Positions 14,110 through 23,417 of a DNA stretch of 64,000 nucleotides are shown here, in pieces; position 1 is the stretch's first letter; each line of letters opens with the position of its first letter. Source of the stretch: Nitrospirae bacterium GWB2_47_37 (GTDB lineage Bacteria > Nitrospirota > Thermodesulfovibrionia > Thermodesulfovibrionales > Dissulfurispiraceae); NCBI GenBank assembly GCA_001803635.1, contig MHDU01000074.1, positions 1 to 64,000 on the forward strand, written 5' to 3'. The position numbers and the translations under genes were made by a program. A model generated the notes under the pieces. That model was not told where the DNA came from and did not search any database. It saw nothing but the letters and a program-made list of their open reading frames with translations.

Positions 14110-15461
14110 AAAAAAAATTTGTAAAATTTTTCGATCTTTTCAAGAGAAAAAATTCAGGCGATAGCGCCGATGAATCTGTTTTGCAGACATCCGAAGACCG
14201 TTCGGCCGCAAGAAGAAATAAAGCCATATTAATGCTGGTTACGGCGGCCGGACTTTTTTTCATGGCAATATCGCTCGCGGATGTAATCAAGCCGATGTTT
14301 CAGAAAAAAAGTTCTCAGGATGAGCAGAAAATGCTAAGACTTCTGGAGCCGCCGAAAGGCGCAGTGCAAGGAGAATCTACAGGGAAAGAAAAGTTGAGGA
14401 ATGACTGGAGAACAGTAATTGAAACAAAACTTGGAGATAACGATAATAAATTTGATCAGGTTTTTAGGAAATTTGACGAAATATCTCAAAAGCTTGATGA
14501 AAACGGTAAAGCTTCAAAGAAACAGGCGACAAAAACAGGATTCCCGGAGAAACCTCTTTCCAATGTAGCGCCTATACCGGTAAAAAATAGCAACTCCACG
14601 CAGGATAACAAACCGCAGGACTCTCAAGGAACGCAAGCGCAAAAATCAATGCCTGCACAGCAGCAAAGCGTTCCTGTAAATCAACAGCCGACATTTAGGC
14701 GTATTGAATTTAAATTAGATAAGCCGGAGGCGAAAAAAACTTCAACCGGCGGGGCTGTTGGAAAAAATGACAAAGACACAATTGATCTTCCGATCGGCCT
14801 CGCGGTTGGGCTTACTTTAAACGGTATGGATGCGCCGACCTTCCAGTGGGGACAGCAAGATCCTCAGCCGTTACTCACATCCATTGAAGATAAAATGATT
14901 ACGGCAATGGGCGAAGAAATAGACCTAAAGGGCTGTATGGTTTTATCTTCTACGCACGGAGCGGTAAGCGCAGAAAAAGCCATGCCGCGGCTTGTTAAGA
15001 TGAACTGCAGAGACAAAAACGGCAATTTATATGCCGGAGCGGTTAAGGGATGGATTTTGGGTGATGATGGGAAGGTAGGAATGACAGGAAGGCTTGTTAC
15101 GCGAAATGGAGCCGTATTGTCAAAGATTTTTTGGGCCGATATTTTAAGTTTAGGGGGAAGTTATTTAAGAGCATCTGCTACTACTACATCCACATCTCTT
15201 CTTGGCGTAATGGAGACTACCAAAGACAGCGATTTATTAAAATCGGCAGCCGGACAGACAGCCGAAAAAACAACAGGCAGATTGGCGCAATTCTATATAA
15301 AAATTGCTGAGCAAATATATCCCGTCGTTGAAGTAAAACCAGGCAGGACAGTTACAGTCCTTTTTGAATATGGGAGGTTGATAAAAGTTACGAAAGACAA
15401 TTTCGAGGAAATAAATAAAATAGCACAAAAAACTAATACAGAAAAGAAGAAGGAGAATTAA
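14106..15461 (+). CDS. traB: TraB, VirB10-like inner-to-outer membrane channel protein
   Basis: 451 residues. One transmembrane helix (about 39-58) follows a basic cytoplasmic tail. Next come a coiled coil (about 100-145), a Gln/Pro-rich flexible linker (about 155-205), and the VirB10-type beta-barrel domain with LPIGLAVGLTLNGMDAPTF and KGCMVLSSTHGAVSAEKAMPRL. These are the standard parts of TraB, which spans the periplasm in the core complex. It overlaps traK by ATGA, and dsbC follows after 1 bp. Confidence 0.88.
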   Translation: MKKKFVKFFDLFKRKNSGDSADESVLQTSEDRSAARRNKAILMLVTAAGLFFMAISLADVIKPMFQKKSSQDEQKMLRLLEPPKGAVQGESTGKEKLRNDWRTVIETKLGDNDNKFDQVFRKFDEISQKLDENGKASKKQATKTGFPEKPLSNVAPIPVKNSNSTQDNKPQDSQGTQAQKSMPAQQQSVPVNQQPTFRRIEFKLDKPEAKKTSTGGAVGKNDKDTIDLPIGLAVGLTLNGMDAPTFQWGQQDPQPLLTSIEDKMITAMGEEIDLKGCMVLSSTHGAVSAEKAMPRLVKMNCRDKNGNLYAGAVKGWILGDDGKVGMTGRLVTRNGAVLSKIFWADILSLGGSYLRASATTTSTSLLGVMETTKDSDLLKSAAGQTAEKTTGRLAQFYIKIAEQIYPVVEVKPGRTVTVLFEYGRLIKVTKDNFEEINKIAQKTNTEKKKEN

Positions 15462-15462
15462 A

Positions 15463-16212
15463 ATGAAAAGGACAATTTTAATTTTAATCGCAATGGTAAG
15501 TCTTATAATATCCGTCAATTCAGCATACAGTGAATCGGCTGAAGGCGCCAAGAACCAGATTATAGGCAAATTTCTTGCGGTCACCGGCGGTAAAATAATT
15601 GAAAGCCGAAATATCGGCGATCTTGAAGAGACCGTGATAGAGAGAACATTGCCCAATGGGAAAAAGAAAAAGGAGATATTTTATTCAACAGAAAACTATC
15701 TTATATACGGAAGCATTCTCGATGCCGATATGCGTAACCTTACCCAAGAAAGGCTCGATGAAATTGACAGGATAGATTTTTCAACCCTTCCTCTTAATGA
15801 TGCAATTGCTATTAAAAAAGGCAACGGCTCTAAAAAGCTTGCAATGTTTACGGATGTTGATTGTTCGTTCTGTAGAAGGGCGCATGAAGCGCTTTCGTCC
15901 ATGAACGATTATATTCTTTATGTCTTTTTATACCCTCTTGATTTTCACCCAAAAGCAAAGGAAAAAAGCATACGGGTTCTTTGTTCGGAAGATAAAGCAA
16001 AAGCGCTGGACGATGCGAAGCATGACAGGCCTATCAGCTCCGACCGGTGCAAGCAAGGCGAGGAAATGCTTGCAAAACATATTCTTACCGGGACAGTGTT
16101 AGAACTTACCGGCACTCCCTTATTCATATTAGAAGACGGCAAAAAAATGGAAGGGTTTAACAAGCCTTTAATTGAAAGTTATCTTTTAGAGAAGAAACAC
16201 GGAGGTCAATAG
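15463..16212 (+). CDS. DsbC-like disulfide isomerase
   Basis: 249 residues with a signal peptide (about 1-22). A dimerisation-type N-terminal domain leads to a thioredoxin fold with active site CSFC (134-137) in FTDVDCSFCRRAHE and cis-Pro loop TGTPLFI near 213. SXT-like and other MPF_F gene sets carry such an isomerase beside traV. Likely clients are the Cys-rich TraK, TraU, TraN and the 401-residue Cys-rich protein of this operon. Confidence 0.88.
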   Translation: MKRTILILIAMVSLIISVNSAYSESAEGAKNQIIGKFLAVTGGKIIESRNIGDLEETVIERTLPNGKKKKEIFYSTENYLIYGSILDADMRNLTQERLDEIDRIDFSTLPLNDAIAIKKGNGSKKLAMFTDVDCSFCRRAHEALSSMNDYILYVFLYPLDFHPKAKEKSIRVLCSEDKAKALDDAKHDRPISSDRCKQGEEMLAKHILTGTVLELTGTPLFILEDGKKMEGFNKPLIESYLLEKKHGGQ

Positions 16213-16213
16213 T

Positions 16214-16642
16214 ATGTATAAAGCCGCAGTTTTATTATGTTTATCAGTTTTTCTTTTATCCGGCTGCGCTTCTTTTTTCGCGGTTGGAGAACAGGATTTC
16301 GCCTGTAAGGGTAACGAACTCGATGGTAAATGCGGCGATCCCATTACTATATACAAAAACAGGGAAAAGATACTAAAGGACAGCAATAAAGCCAAAGCTG
16401 AAAAGGATATCGCGGAAGACAAAATTGATAAAAAAGATAAAAAAACTTCCATCGATATAGTAAAAGCTTCGCCGGAAAGAACGAGACATGTCCCGGTGCC
16501 TGTAATGGAGACGCCGAAGGCAGCAAAAATATATATCGATAGCTTTCCTGATACGAAAGGCAATTATATAACAGGGCACCATATTTTTATTGTTGTAGAA
16601 GAGTGGCAATGGCTGCTTCCGGATGGAAGGGTATTGGAATAA
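16214..16642 (+). CDS. traV: TraV, outer-membrane lipoprotein
   Basis: 142 residues. The N-terminal lipoprotein signal ends in lipobox LSGC (17-20). A second Cys pair (CKG, KCG) lies close behind, as in TraV, which forms the VirB7-like part of the core complex with TraK. The middle is very charged (Lys/Asp/Glu) and flexible. It sits between dsbC and traC, like SXT-type elements. Confidence 0.82.
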   Translation: MYKAAVLLCLSVFLLSGCASFFAVGEQDFACKGNELDGKCGDPITIYKNREKILKDSNKAKAEKDIAEDKIDKKDKKTSIDIVKASPERTRHVPVPVMETPKAAKIYIDSFPDTKGNYITGHHIFIVVEEWQWLLPDGRVLE

Positions 16643-19384
16643 ATGTCTAATAACGGTAATTCAGCGGTAATCAGCGAAAAACGGGCGATAAAAGCCATTT
16701 GCGATAGGGTTTCGCTTTCGACATTTTGCTCATGGCTTTCGTCCTTAGACCATGGAGAATACGTTTTATTTGAAACTACAAACGGCATCGGTTTTATTTA
16801 TGAAGTTTTTTTGCCTCCGTATATGGGAGATACTCATGAATTGAATTTTGTGCAGATTTTCAGCATTACATATCCCAAAGACACTATTATTCAGTTCTTT
16901 CCTTATGCCTCCGAAAATATAAAACCCTATATCGATGCTTATAGGAGATTTCATTCTTATACGGCAAATGTCGATCACCCCGAAATACTTCATGAAATTA
17001 TCAATAAACGCGGCGATTTTTTCGAAAAAGCCGCAAAAGACGGGTTTTGGACAGGCATTAAATATAGACCGAGAGTATTTAAAAATCTTCTCTGTTTTTT
17101 CATACCGTATTCGTCTTTCGATAACAATATTTCTGAGGCATATGAAGCAACGAAGGAGATTGCTATTAATGTCAAAGGCCTACTTGAAGGAACAAGGCTC
17201 TCTCCTCGTAAATTTACGGGTACAGATTTTAAAACTCTTTTAAAAGAAATATTGAATGTCGGGTTCGAGGGTATTGCAGATGAAGATATTAATAGAGAAT
17301 TCAGAAACCAGATAATTTCATATAACACGAGGCAGTCGATAGAGGATTCTCCAGATGATAATACGGACCTGTTAATCCAGAAGGATGGCATAAATAAATA
17401 TGTCAGGGTGTATACGGTTACTAATTATCCCAGAAAAATGACTCTATGGGAATTTAACAATTTGATTTTTAAATGGGACAGCAGAGAAGTCTCTCCTCCC
17501 TTGAATACACCGTTTGCTTTTTCCATGTCGGTGAAATACGCCGATTGGAAAAAAACTCAGTTGAAAATCGGAATTAAGGCGGCAGAAAATATAAGACAGG
17601 GTAAGAAAAACCCTCTGGCGTCTTATGTCCCTAAAATAGAGAAGAAAGCTCAGGAATCTCAGTATGTCAACGATTTGATAGACGAAGGACACATCCCCTT
17701 GCCGTCTTATTTCAGTTTATTTTTGACCGAATCATCTCAAAGTAGGTTAGATTATTTAAGTCAGGTTGTTTTAAACAAATTGGCTGTCAAAGGCTTTGAG
17801 TTTGAGAGAGAAAAAAACAAAGGTATGTTATCCGTTTTCCTTGAGATGTTGCCTCTTAATCATATTAAAGAAAGGGACAAGTTTCTGAATAAAAGAGGCA
17901 CTTTATTTGACGCTAACATAGCGTCAATGATCCCGTTTATCAGCGATGTAAACGGATCTTCCATACCCGACGAGATAACTGTAGGAAGAAAAGGCGGTAT
18001 AGCATTTTTCCATAGATATGATTCTCCGACAAATTTCAATATGTCAATTGTCGCGGAAAGCGGGGGAGGGAAGTCGGTCAATAGGGTTAATTCTCATGTC
18101 CATGCTTTAACATCAGGTAGGCAAGTAAGGGTCATCGAAATAGGGCGTTCGTACGAATTCGGCTGTTTGGAGTTTGGTGGAGAGTATATCAGACTGACAG
18201 AAGACAGGAAACCATGCTTTAATTTTTTTACGAATATTGTCTTGACAGACGAAGGCAATATTCACCCCGATGAACTCGACAGTATTATTCCGCTTGTAGG
18301 TTTTGCCGCCGGCGTTGACATTTCAAAAGAGATTGCCGAAAAAGGCGAAGACAATATTGCCGCAAGGCATGCCTCAATAATTATGCGTGCGGTAAATATG
18401 GCTTATAAAGGAAAAGGCCGGAAGGCAGGTCTTAAAGAAGTGGCTGATGCCTTTCTTGAAATAGGGAAAAAATACAGAGTAAAGGATGAGGCCCCGGAAA
18501 AATTATATGAAGCGATATGGCCGTATAGTCATGGACCGTATGAGCAATATTTTAACGGTGAAAATAATATTCAGTATAAGAAAGATTATGTAGTTTTAGA
18601 ACTTGAAGAAGTCGCCTCAAAGCCCGTCCGCCTTCAGGTAATGATTATCTTTTCCTTGCTTGTTCATATAATGAGAGAAGTATTTATTGATTACTTGAAA
18701 CACGGAAGGCGAACGGACGTGGATATTGACGAAGCGTGGATGCTTTTTATGCATGTTGTCGCATCAATGTTCATGAACTCCGCAGCGCGAAGGTTCAGAA
18801 AATATGAAAGTTCTCTCGGTGTAATTACTCAAGGAATAGAGGATGCTTATCAGAATTCCACTACACGGGCTATATGGGATAACAGCACACATAAAATCTA
18901 CCTCCAGATGAAGCATTCGGCAATAGAACAGGCGATCAAGGAGAATAAGCTCGTAATGCCTGATTTTGAAAAGGAATGGTTTAAAACCCTTGTTACGCAT
19001 CCCGGTAAATTCTCGGAGATATTTTTCGATTCACCGTCTATTTTCGGCGTGTCGAGATTGCCGTTGGATAGATTTAGTTATGGATTTTTTACGACGACAG
19101 GAAGAGAGAAGACGAAACTTAAAAAAATCGCCGCCAGATACAACATGAATATCTACGACACGATGAAAATGCTTACAGAAAGAGAACCCATAGGTCAAAT
19201 TCTCAAGAAGTTGCGCATATCGCCTTTATCTATCGATCTCGCTCTTAGGTATCAGAACGAAGAAGCGAGGGACAAAAAACTCGGCGAAATTTTAATGGAG
19301 ATGGATTTGAACCCTGAGACTTTACAAAAAGCATTAAAAATACAGGAGGAACAATTGTCATGGGAAAAAGTATTTTCAAGCTAA
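16643..19384 (+). CDS. traC: TraC, VirB4-like assembly ATPase with C-terminal MshEN-like tail
   Basis: 913 residues, longer than F TraC (~875). Walker A is AESGGGKS (about 471-478) and Walker B DVDIDEAWMLF (about 691-701). TraC drives pilus assembly at the inner membrane. The last ~70 residues hold two tandem units, IGQILKKL..SIDLALRYQ and LGEILMEMDLNPETLQKALKIQ. These follow the L-G-x-x-L...L...AL..Q pattern of MshEN modules, which bind cyclic di-GMP in type II and type IV pilus ATPases; the Arg of the RLG motif is absent. The gene starts directly after traV. Confidence 0.9.
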   Translation: MSNNGNSAVISEKRAIKAICDRVSLSTFCSWLSSLDHGEYVLFETTNGIGFIYEVFLPPYMGDTHELNFVQIFSITYPKDTIIQFFPYASENIKPYIDAYRRFHSYTANVDHPEILHEIINKRGDFFEKAAKDGFWTGIKYRPRVFKNLLCFFIPYSSFDNNISEAYEATKEIAINVKGLLEGTRLSPRKFTGTDFKTLLKEILNVGFEGIADEDINREFRNQIISYNTRQSIEDSPDDNTDLLIQKDGINKYVRVYTVTNYPRKMTLWEFNNLIFKWDSREVSPPLNTPFAFSMSVKYADWKKTQLKIGIKAAENIRQGKKNPLASYVPKIEKKAQESQYVNDLIDEGHIPLPSYFSLFLTESSQSRLDYLSQVVLNKLAVKGFEFEREKNKGMLSVFLEMLPLNHIKERDKFLNKRGTLFDANIASMIPFISDVNGSSIPDEITVGRKGGIAFFHRYDSPTNFNMSIVAESGGGKSVNRVNSHVHALTSGRQVRVIEIGRSYEFGCLEFGGEYIRLTEDRKPCFNFFTNIVLTDEGNIHPDELDSIIPLVGFAAGVDISKEIAEKGEDNIAARHASIIMRAVNMAYKGKGRKAGLKEVADAFLEIGKKYRVKDEAPEKLYEAIWPYSHGPYEQYFNGENNIQYKKDYVVLELEEVASKPVRLQVMIIFSLLVHIMREVFIDYLKHGRRTDVDIDEAWMLFMHVVASMFMNSAARRFRKYESSLGVITQGIEDAYQNSTTRAIWDNSTHKIYLQMKHSAIEQAIKENKLVMPDFEKEWFKTLVTHPGKFSEIFFDSPSIFGVSRLPLDRFSYGFFTTTGREKTKLKKIAARYNMNIYDTMKMLTEREPIGQILKKLRISPLSIDLALRYQNEEARDKKLGEILMEMDLNPETLQKALKIQEEQLSWEKVFSS

Positions 19385-19722
19385 ATTGGCTTGCAGTAGC
19401 CGTGATATTCGCTTTTGTTCTTAGCGGCATAAATACGTTTATGCTCAAACAAAAAAAAGATGTAAATATTTGTACTGTCGATATTTGGAAGATAAGCAAT
19501 GATCTTGCCACGAAATTGTCGGTTCAGGACAATGTTAAAACATTGGATGGTCTTGCCAAGAATGAAGATATAAAAAAAGAGGTTGATTCCTACTTGCAGA
19601 TTATCAAACAAAAAGTATCCTTCCCGGAACAATATGGGTGTGATTATATAGCTGTAAAGGGAAGCGTCTATGGGAACAATATGAAAGACGTAACCGAACA
19701 GGTAATAAAAGATGTTAAGTAG
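19360..19722 (+). CDS. trbI: TrbI-like inner-membrane protein
   Basis: 120 residues, overlapping the traC end by 25 bp. A single N-terminal membrane helix (10-27) is followed by a helical periplasmic part with two Cys. Size (F TrbI is 128 residues) and position between traC and traW support the call. Sequence similarity in this family is weak. TrbI affects pilus retraction in F. Confidence 0.7.
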   Translation: MGKSIFKLNWLAVAVIFAFVLSGINTFMLKQKKDVNICTVDIWKISNDLATKLSVQDNVKTLDGLAKNEDIKKEVDSYLQIIKQKVSFPEQYGCDYIAVKGSVYGNNMKDVTEQVIKDVK

Positions 19723-20272
19723 TTTTCTTTCATTGCTTTTTATTCTTAATCTCGGCGTTCACGGCCAGACTTATAATATTGAGGAGCCTGATCTGCAGGC
19801 CGAGATTGAACGGCAGGCAAAAGACCCTCAAATAGGGCAGGAACTTAGCGAAAACGTCAGGAAGTCATACATGGTTGATATTTACCTTCCCGATGTAAAA
19901 GAGAAGTCGAAAAGAGATATGTCTTTTACATACATGGTTCCAGAAGATCTAATAATAGATGGCAGGGCGGTTGCAAAAAAAGGACAGGTTATAAATGTCC
20001 TTGAGAAGGTGAAACTCACAACAAAATATCTTTTTCTTAAAGATTATCAGATGCCTTTATTCGATAGACTGACTAAAAAAGACAGGAACATTGCGGCCAT
20101 AGTGATTCAGGGGGATTTACTACCTATAATCGAAAAGTATCCCAATCATAGGATTTATATCGGCAGCCGGCAGTTAATCGAGAAATTCGGCATTACAGGC
20201 GTTCCTGCAATGGTTTATCAGGACGGCATGAGTATTATCGTCGAGGAGATTCCATATGTTACGAAACACTAA
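19712..20272 (+). CDS. traW: TraW, pilus assembly protein
   Basis: 186 residues with a signal peptide (about 1-17, cleaved near GVHG). TraW features: long amphipathic start, then VAKKGQVINVLEKVKL (about 90-105), IAAIVIQGD and C-terminal FGITGVPAMVYQDG, which resembles the thioredoxin-like end shared by TraW and TrbC. TraW works with TrbC and TraU in the periplasm. It overlaps trbI by 11 bp. Confidence 0.85.
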   Translation: MLSSFLSLLFILNLGVHGQTYNIEEPDLQAEIERQAKDPQIGQELSENVRKSYMVDIYLPDVKEKSKRDMSFTYMVPEDLIIDGRAVAKKGQVINVLEKVKLTTKYLFLKDYQMPLFDRLTKKDRNIAAIVIQGDLLPIIEKYPNHRIYIGSRQLIEKFGITGVPAMVYQDGMSIIVEEIPYVTKH

Positions 20273-20612
20273 AGGGTTTGCTCATATCGGGGCCGTAATA
20301 TTCATTTTTGCCCTTGTAGGCTCGTGGTTTGTCTACAAGAGCTATCATGAGGAAAAGCTTACAGACAATCTTGCTGTAGTGCTTTTTGACTATAAAACGG
20401 CTCTTAGGTCTATTGTTAGCGACCCTGCTGATAAGGTCAAAGCCGATAATATCGTTAGTTCCTTAATGACAAATACAAAGCAGTTCACGGATCAGGAAGT
20501 CATAGCCAAGCTTCATCAGTTGCAGATGATATTGTCTTCATACCCTGCTGCTGCGGAACTGAATAAAAATCTCAACGAAAAGATAAACGCTGTCAAACAG
20601 CAGGAAAAGTAG
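20256..20612 (+). CDS. Membrane-anchored protein of unknown function between traW and traU
   Basis: 118 residues overlapping traW by 17 bp. The N-terminus NTKGFAHIGAVIFIFALVG looks like a type IV pilin leader followed by a hydrophobic helix, but the Glu expected at position 5 of the mature protein is Gly. The remaining ~85 residues are helical and soluble. It could be a minor pseudopilin-like part or a simple anchored periplasmic factor. F has no counterpart at this place. Confidence 0.65.
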   Translation: MLRNTKGFAHIGAVIFIFALVGSWFVYKSYHEEKLTDNLAVVLFDYKTALRSIVSDPADKVKADNIVSSLMTNTKQFTDQEVIAKLHQLQMILSSYPAAAELNKNLNEKINAVKQQEK

Positions 20613-20615
20613 CGG

Positions 20616-21578
20616 ATGCGAAGAATTCTATTAATTTTAGTAGTCTTTATTTTATTTCTACCTGCATTTGCGGGGGCCGACAACCGCCCCTGCCTTAATC
20701 CTTTTTCAACCGTTGACTGGACATTTTTTTACGATCAATTAGAGTTCAAAGGCGTTTGTGCCTGCAGTACCGATAACGGTATCAAAGTCGGCATGAAATG
20801 GAAAGTAGCGGAGCCTATCGGTTTTATAGAGGTAGTAAGGAAATCTTACTATTATCCCTGTCTCGATATGAAACTCGGGGACACGCTTAAAATGTCCGGG
20901 ACTAATTACGGCAAACATGGAGTGAAAAAGAACGTCCATTACATCAAATATCCTGTTTTCGGGATAATGAATATCATCTTGGACTATCTTTGTGTTGAAA
21001 AAAACACAAATTTCGATATAGCGCCTCCGAGCGAACTTGATCCGCGACAGAATGACGACCAACTTTCAATACTTTTTCAGCCTGAAAAACTCCTTTATGC
21101 AAATCCAGTAGCTCAGGCAATATGCTTTGCAGATTGCGCTTCTTCCTCTACAGGGAATCCAATGAATACGCTTAACTGGTGTGCCGGCTGCTGGGGGACA
21201 ATAGGCACTCTTGCAACCAACTCCGCCGGCGCTGATCCTGTGATTGAATCCGCCCTGCTTGCAACGAAGCAGATTGATTTACTGCATGCAGATTTCCAGT
21301 TGTGGAAATACTCAGATGCTCCTGACCTTGACTATGTTGCTCAGGCGGCACAGGCCGGTATAGTCGCCGATACGACATGCTCGCCTAAAACCTTTCCTCG
21401 GATTATCAAAACACAGTATTACATGAATATGTCGTATCCGGTGGTTTCTAAGGCAATACCTATCGGTGATTTCGGCATCAAATGGAGTTTTTTTAAGCAG
21501 TATCCCGGAAGCGGAGAAGATTTTATATGGACGGTTTGGAGGATAAGGAATTGCTGTACTGGATTTCAGTTCCCATAA
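20616..21578 (+). CDS. traU: TraU, conjugative DNA transfer protein
   Basis: 320 residues, close to the family length of 330. A signal peptide (1-21) precedes a Cys-rich body. CLNPFSTVDWTFF, CACSTDNGIKVGMKW and IRNCCTG at the C-terminus are typical of TraU, which needs disulfide formation and acts in DNA transfer more than in pilus growth. Its 3' end is overlapped by trbC for 52 bp. Confidence 0.88.
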   Translation: MRRILLILVVFILFLPAFAGADNRPCLNPFSTVDWTFFYDQLEFKGVCACSTDNGIKVGMKWKVAEPIGFIEVVRKSYYYPCLDMKLGDTLKMSGTNYGKHGVKKNVHYIKYPVFGIMNIILDYLCVEKNTNFDIAPPSELDPRQNDDQLSILFQPEKLLYANPVAQAICFADCASSSTGNPMNTLNWCAGCWGTIGTLATNSAGADPVIESALLATKQIDLLHADFQLWKYSDAPDLDYVAQAAQAGIVADTTCSPKTFPRIIKTQYYMNMSYPVVSKAIPIGDFGIKWSFFKQYPGSGEDFIWTVWRIRNCCTGFQFP

Positions 21579-22222
21579 TAGTCATTTTTTTATTGAAAAG
21601 CTCTGTATATGCTTTCGATCCGGAACAGCTAAAACCCAAGCCGGAAGATATAGAGCGGGCACAGCAGCTTGAGCAGCGCTTAGAAAAGCCTGAATATATT
21701 GAAAAGGCAAAACAATATGAGCATTTGAAAGAAAGAGCGGATACGGATAAAGTTCAGGCTATTGTCCAGCCTCAAGCCGATAAGCCTGCGGATAAGCAAA
21801 TTGTAAAAACAAATTCTCAGACCGGCAAGCAACGGTATATTTTTTACCTATTTTCTAAAAGCATTCCTAATATTACTGTGGAATCTGTCTTTATACAGTC
21901 TAAAAAGCTCAGTATTAACTTTTACGGCGTTTTAAGAGGGGTAGATAAGCAAAGAGCTGTCCTTGAGAAAATAAAAGGCGTAAAGGGCTTTGAGGACATC
22001 ACCGTTAAAATCAATCCTCTTATTTTTAAGGCTGTAGGAGCTGAAATGGTTCCGGCTATTGTTTATGCTTATTGCCCCCATCCGGCGATGTTTAGATCTG
22101 CGGACTGTGATTACAAATATGTCGTATATGGCGACATCAGCCTTATAGGAGCCCTTGAGGTAATAGGAAGGCATGACAGCGAAGCACAGAGGCTTTATGA
22201 GGAATTGAACAATGCTTTTTAG
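21527..22222 (+). CDS. trbC: TrbC, pilus assembly protein
   Basis: 231 residues. An N-terminal hydrophobic segment (about 13-28) may be a signal or anchor, then a coiled, Gln/Glu-rich part (35-85). The C-terminal TrbC/thioredoxin-like domain begins YIFYLFSKSIPN and continues to VPAIVYAYC, typical for TrbC, which partners TraW. The long overlap with traU makes a later start possible, but the membrane segment argues for the upstream one. Confidence 0.8.
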   Translation: MDGLEDKELLYWISVPIIVIFLLKSSVYAFDPEQLKPKPEDIERAQQLEQRLEKPEYIEKAKQYEHLKERADTDKVQAIVQPQADKPADKQIVKTNSQTGKQRYIFYLFSKSIPNITVESVFIQSKKLSINFYGVLRGVDKQRAVLEKIKGVKGFEDITVKINPLIFKAVGAEMVPAIVYAYCPHPAMFRSADCDYKYVVYGDISLIGALEVIGRHDSEAQRLYEELNNAF

Positions 22223-23417
22223 AGTAATTTCTTTAATATTGTTTTTATCATCTATTAATGCTTACGCCTATGCCTTTGACATCAACTCCTTTGCCTCAGG
22301 CGTGCAACAGAAAAATAGTCCAGAGCAATGGATACAGAAAAACCAGATACCGAATTATGATGAAAGCAGATTAAGCAATCCTCAGAGCCTTGAAGATTCT
22401 GCTGCGGCTCAAAAGTTTATGGACTTGGCTGCACAGATGACGAGTTCTCAATATTCATATACCTGCTCGATGATCAGAAAGGTCGAAGATAAATCTTTTT
22501 TCAAATGTGAGGCTGACGGAAGTATTTATAACTCAATGCAATTATGCACTGCTAATTGTAATTCTATTTATGCCTGCCAACAGGAACAATGTATCTATGC
22601 CAATATGTGCGCTCAATCTCAAACATGTCCTCTCGGTGATTATCAATGCATAAACAACTCCTGCGCTCAGAACGGCACATGCTCGTCGTCACAGGTGCAG
22701 ACCACCCAATACCAATGCCCCACAACCGGCACGATTTATTCCGACCAGACGACCTGCAATAATAACTGTATTCAGACGGCGAATTGCACATCGTCAACCA
22801 ATGACTATGTAGTAACATCTGGCTACCAATGTTCTTGTGAGTATTCCATTTCGCCTCCGGGTAGTACGGAGTGTAGTTGGTATCCGCACCCCGACTGTAA
22901 CAGCGGTGATCAGCTAATTGGTTGCGGGATGGAAAATTGCGTTAACGGCGATGGGGTGACGTGCTGGCCCGGGCAAACATTCACAGCTGCTTATTGCCGA
23001 CATACCACCTACACCTGCCCTCTCACCGGTGGCTCTGCGTGCTCTGGTAGCCCAGCGAGTTGTACAAAAGGGGCTACGTGTACGACCCAGAGCGTTACTA
23101 CCACCAAATACCAATGCAGCCTGACAGGGACACAGTATGATACCGATAGTCAATGCGCATCAAATTGTGTAAATACAGCTTCCTGTAACACAAATTATGA
23201 ATGTACTTATGAAAACAGTATCTATTCCGACGTTTCTACCTGTCAGGCAAATTGTTCGTTTTATCGGTGCCCTTCCGATGGCGCTAATTACCTTACTGCA
23301 TCTGACTGTCAGAATGCATGCGGATCGTTTGTCTGTCAAAAAGATAATAGCAAATTTAACAATATATATGACTGCCAAAATAATTGTAAGGAGCCGGCAT
23401 CATGCACCGCACAATAA
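22212..23417 (+). CDS. Cys-rich secreted repeat protein
   Basis: 401 residues with a signal peptide (1-21). From residue 80 on it is a string of Cys-rich units of the form YxC-x-x-x-G-x-x-Y-x-x-x-x-x-C-x-x-x-C-x-x-x-x-x-C, e.g. YQCPTTGTIYSDQTTC and YQCSLTGTQYDTDSQC. More than 50 Cys are present in all. One segment, YTCPLTGGSACSGSPA, is shared with TraN next door. Low-complexity Thr/Ser/Gln spacers and surface-like composition suggest an exported adhesin or mating-pair factor. It overlaps trbC and traN. I know no named family; it may be a split-off of TraN. Confidence 0.75.
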   Translation: MLFRVISLILFLSSINAYAYAFDINSFASGVQQKNSPEQWIQKNQIPNYDESRLSNPQSLEDSAAAQKFMDLAAQMTSSQYSYTCSMIRKVEDKSFFKCEADGSIYNSMQLCTANCNSIYACQQEQCIYANMCAQSQTCPLGDYQCINNSCAQNGTCSSSQVQTTQYQCPTTGTIYSDQTTCNNNCIQTANCTSSTNDYVVTSGYQCSCEYSISPPGSTECSWYPHPDCNSGDQLIGCGMENCVNGDGVTCWPGQTFTAAYCRHTTYTCPLTGGSACSGSPASCTKGATCTTQSVTTTKYQCSLTGTQYDTDSQCASNCVNTASCNTNYECTYENSIYSDVSTCQANCSFYRCPSDGANYLTASDCQNACGSFVCQKDNSKFNNIYDCQNNCKEPASCTAQ

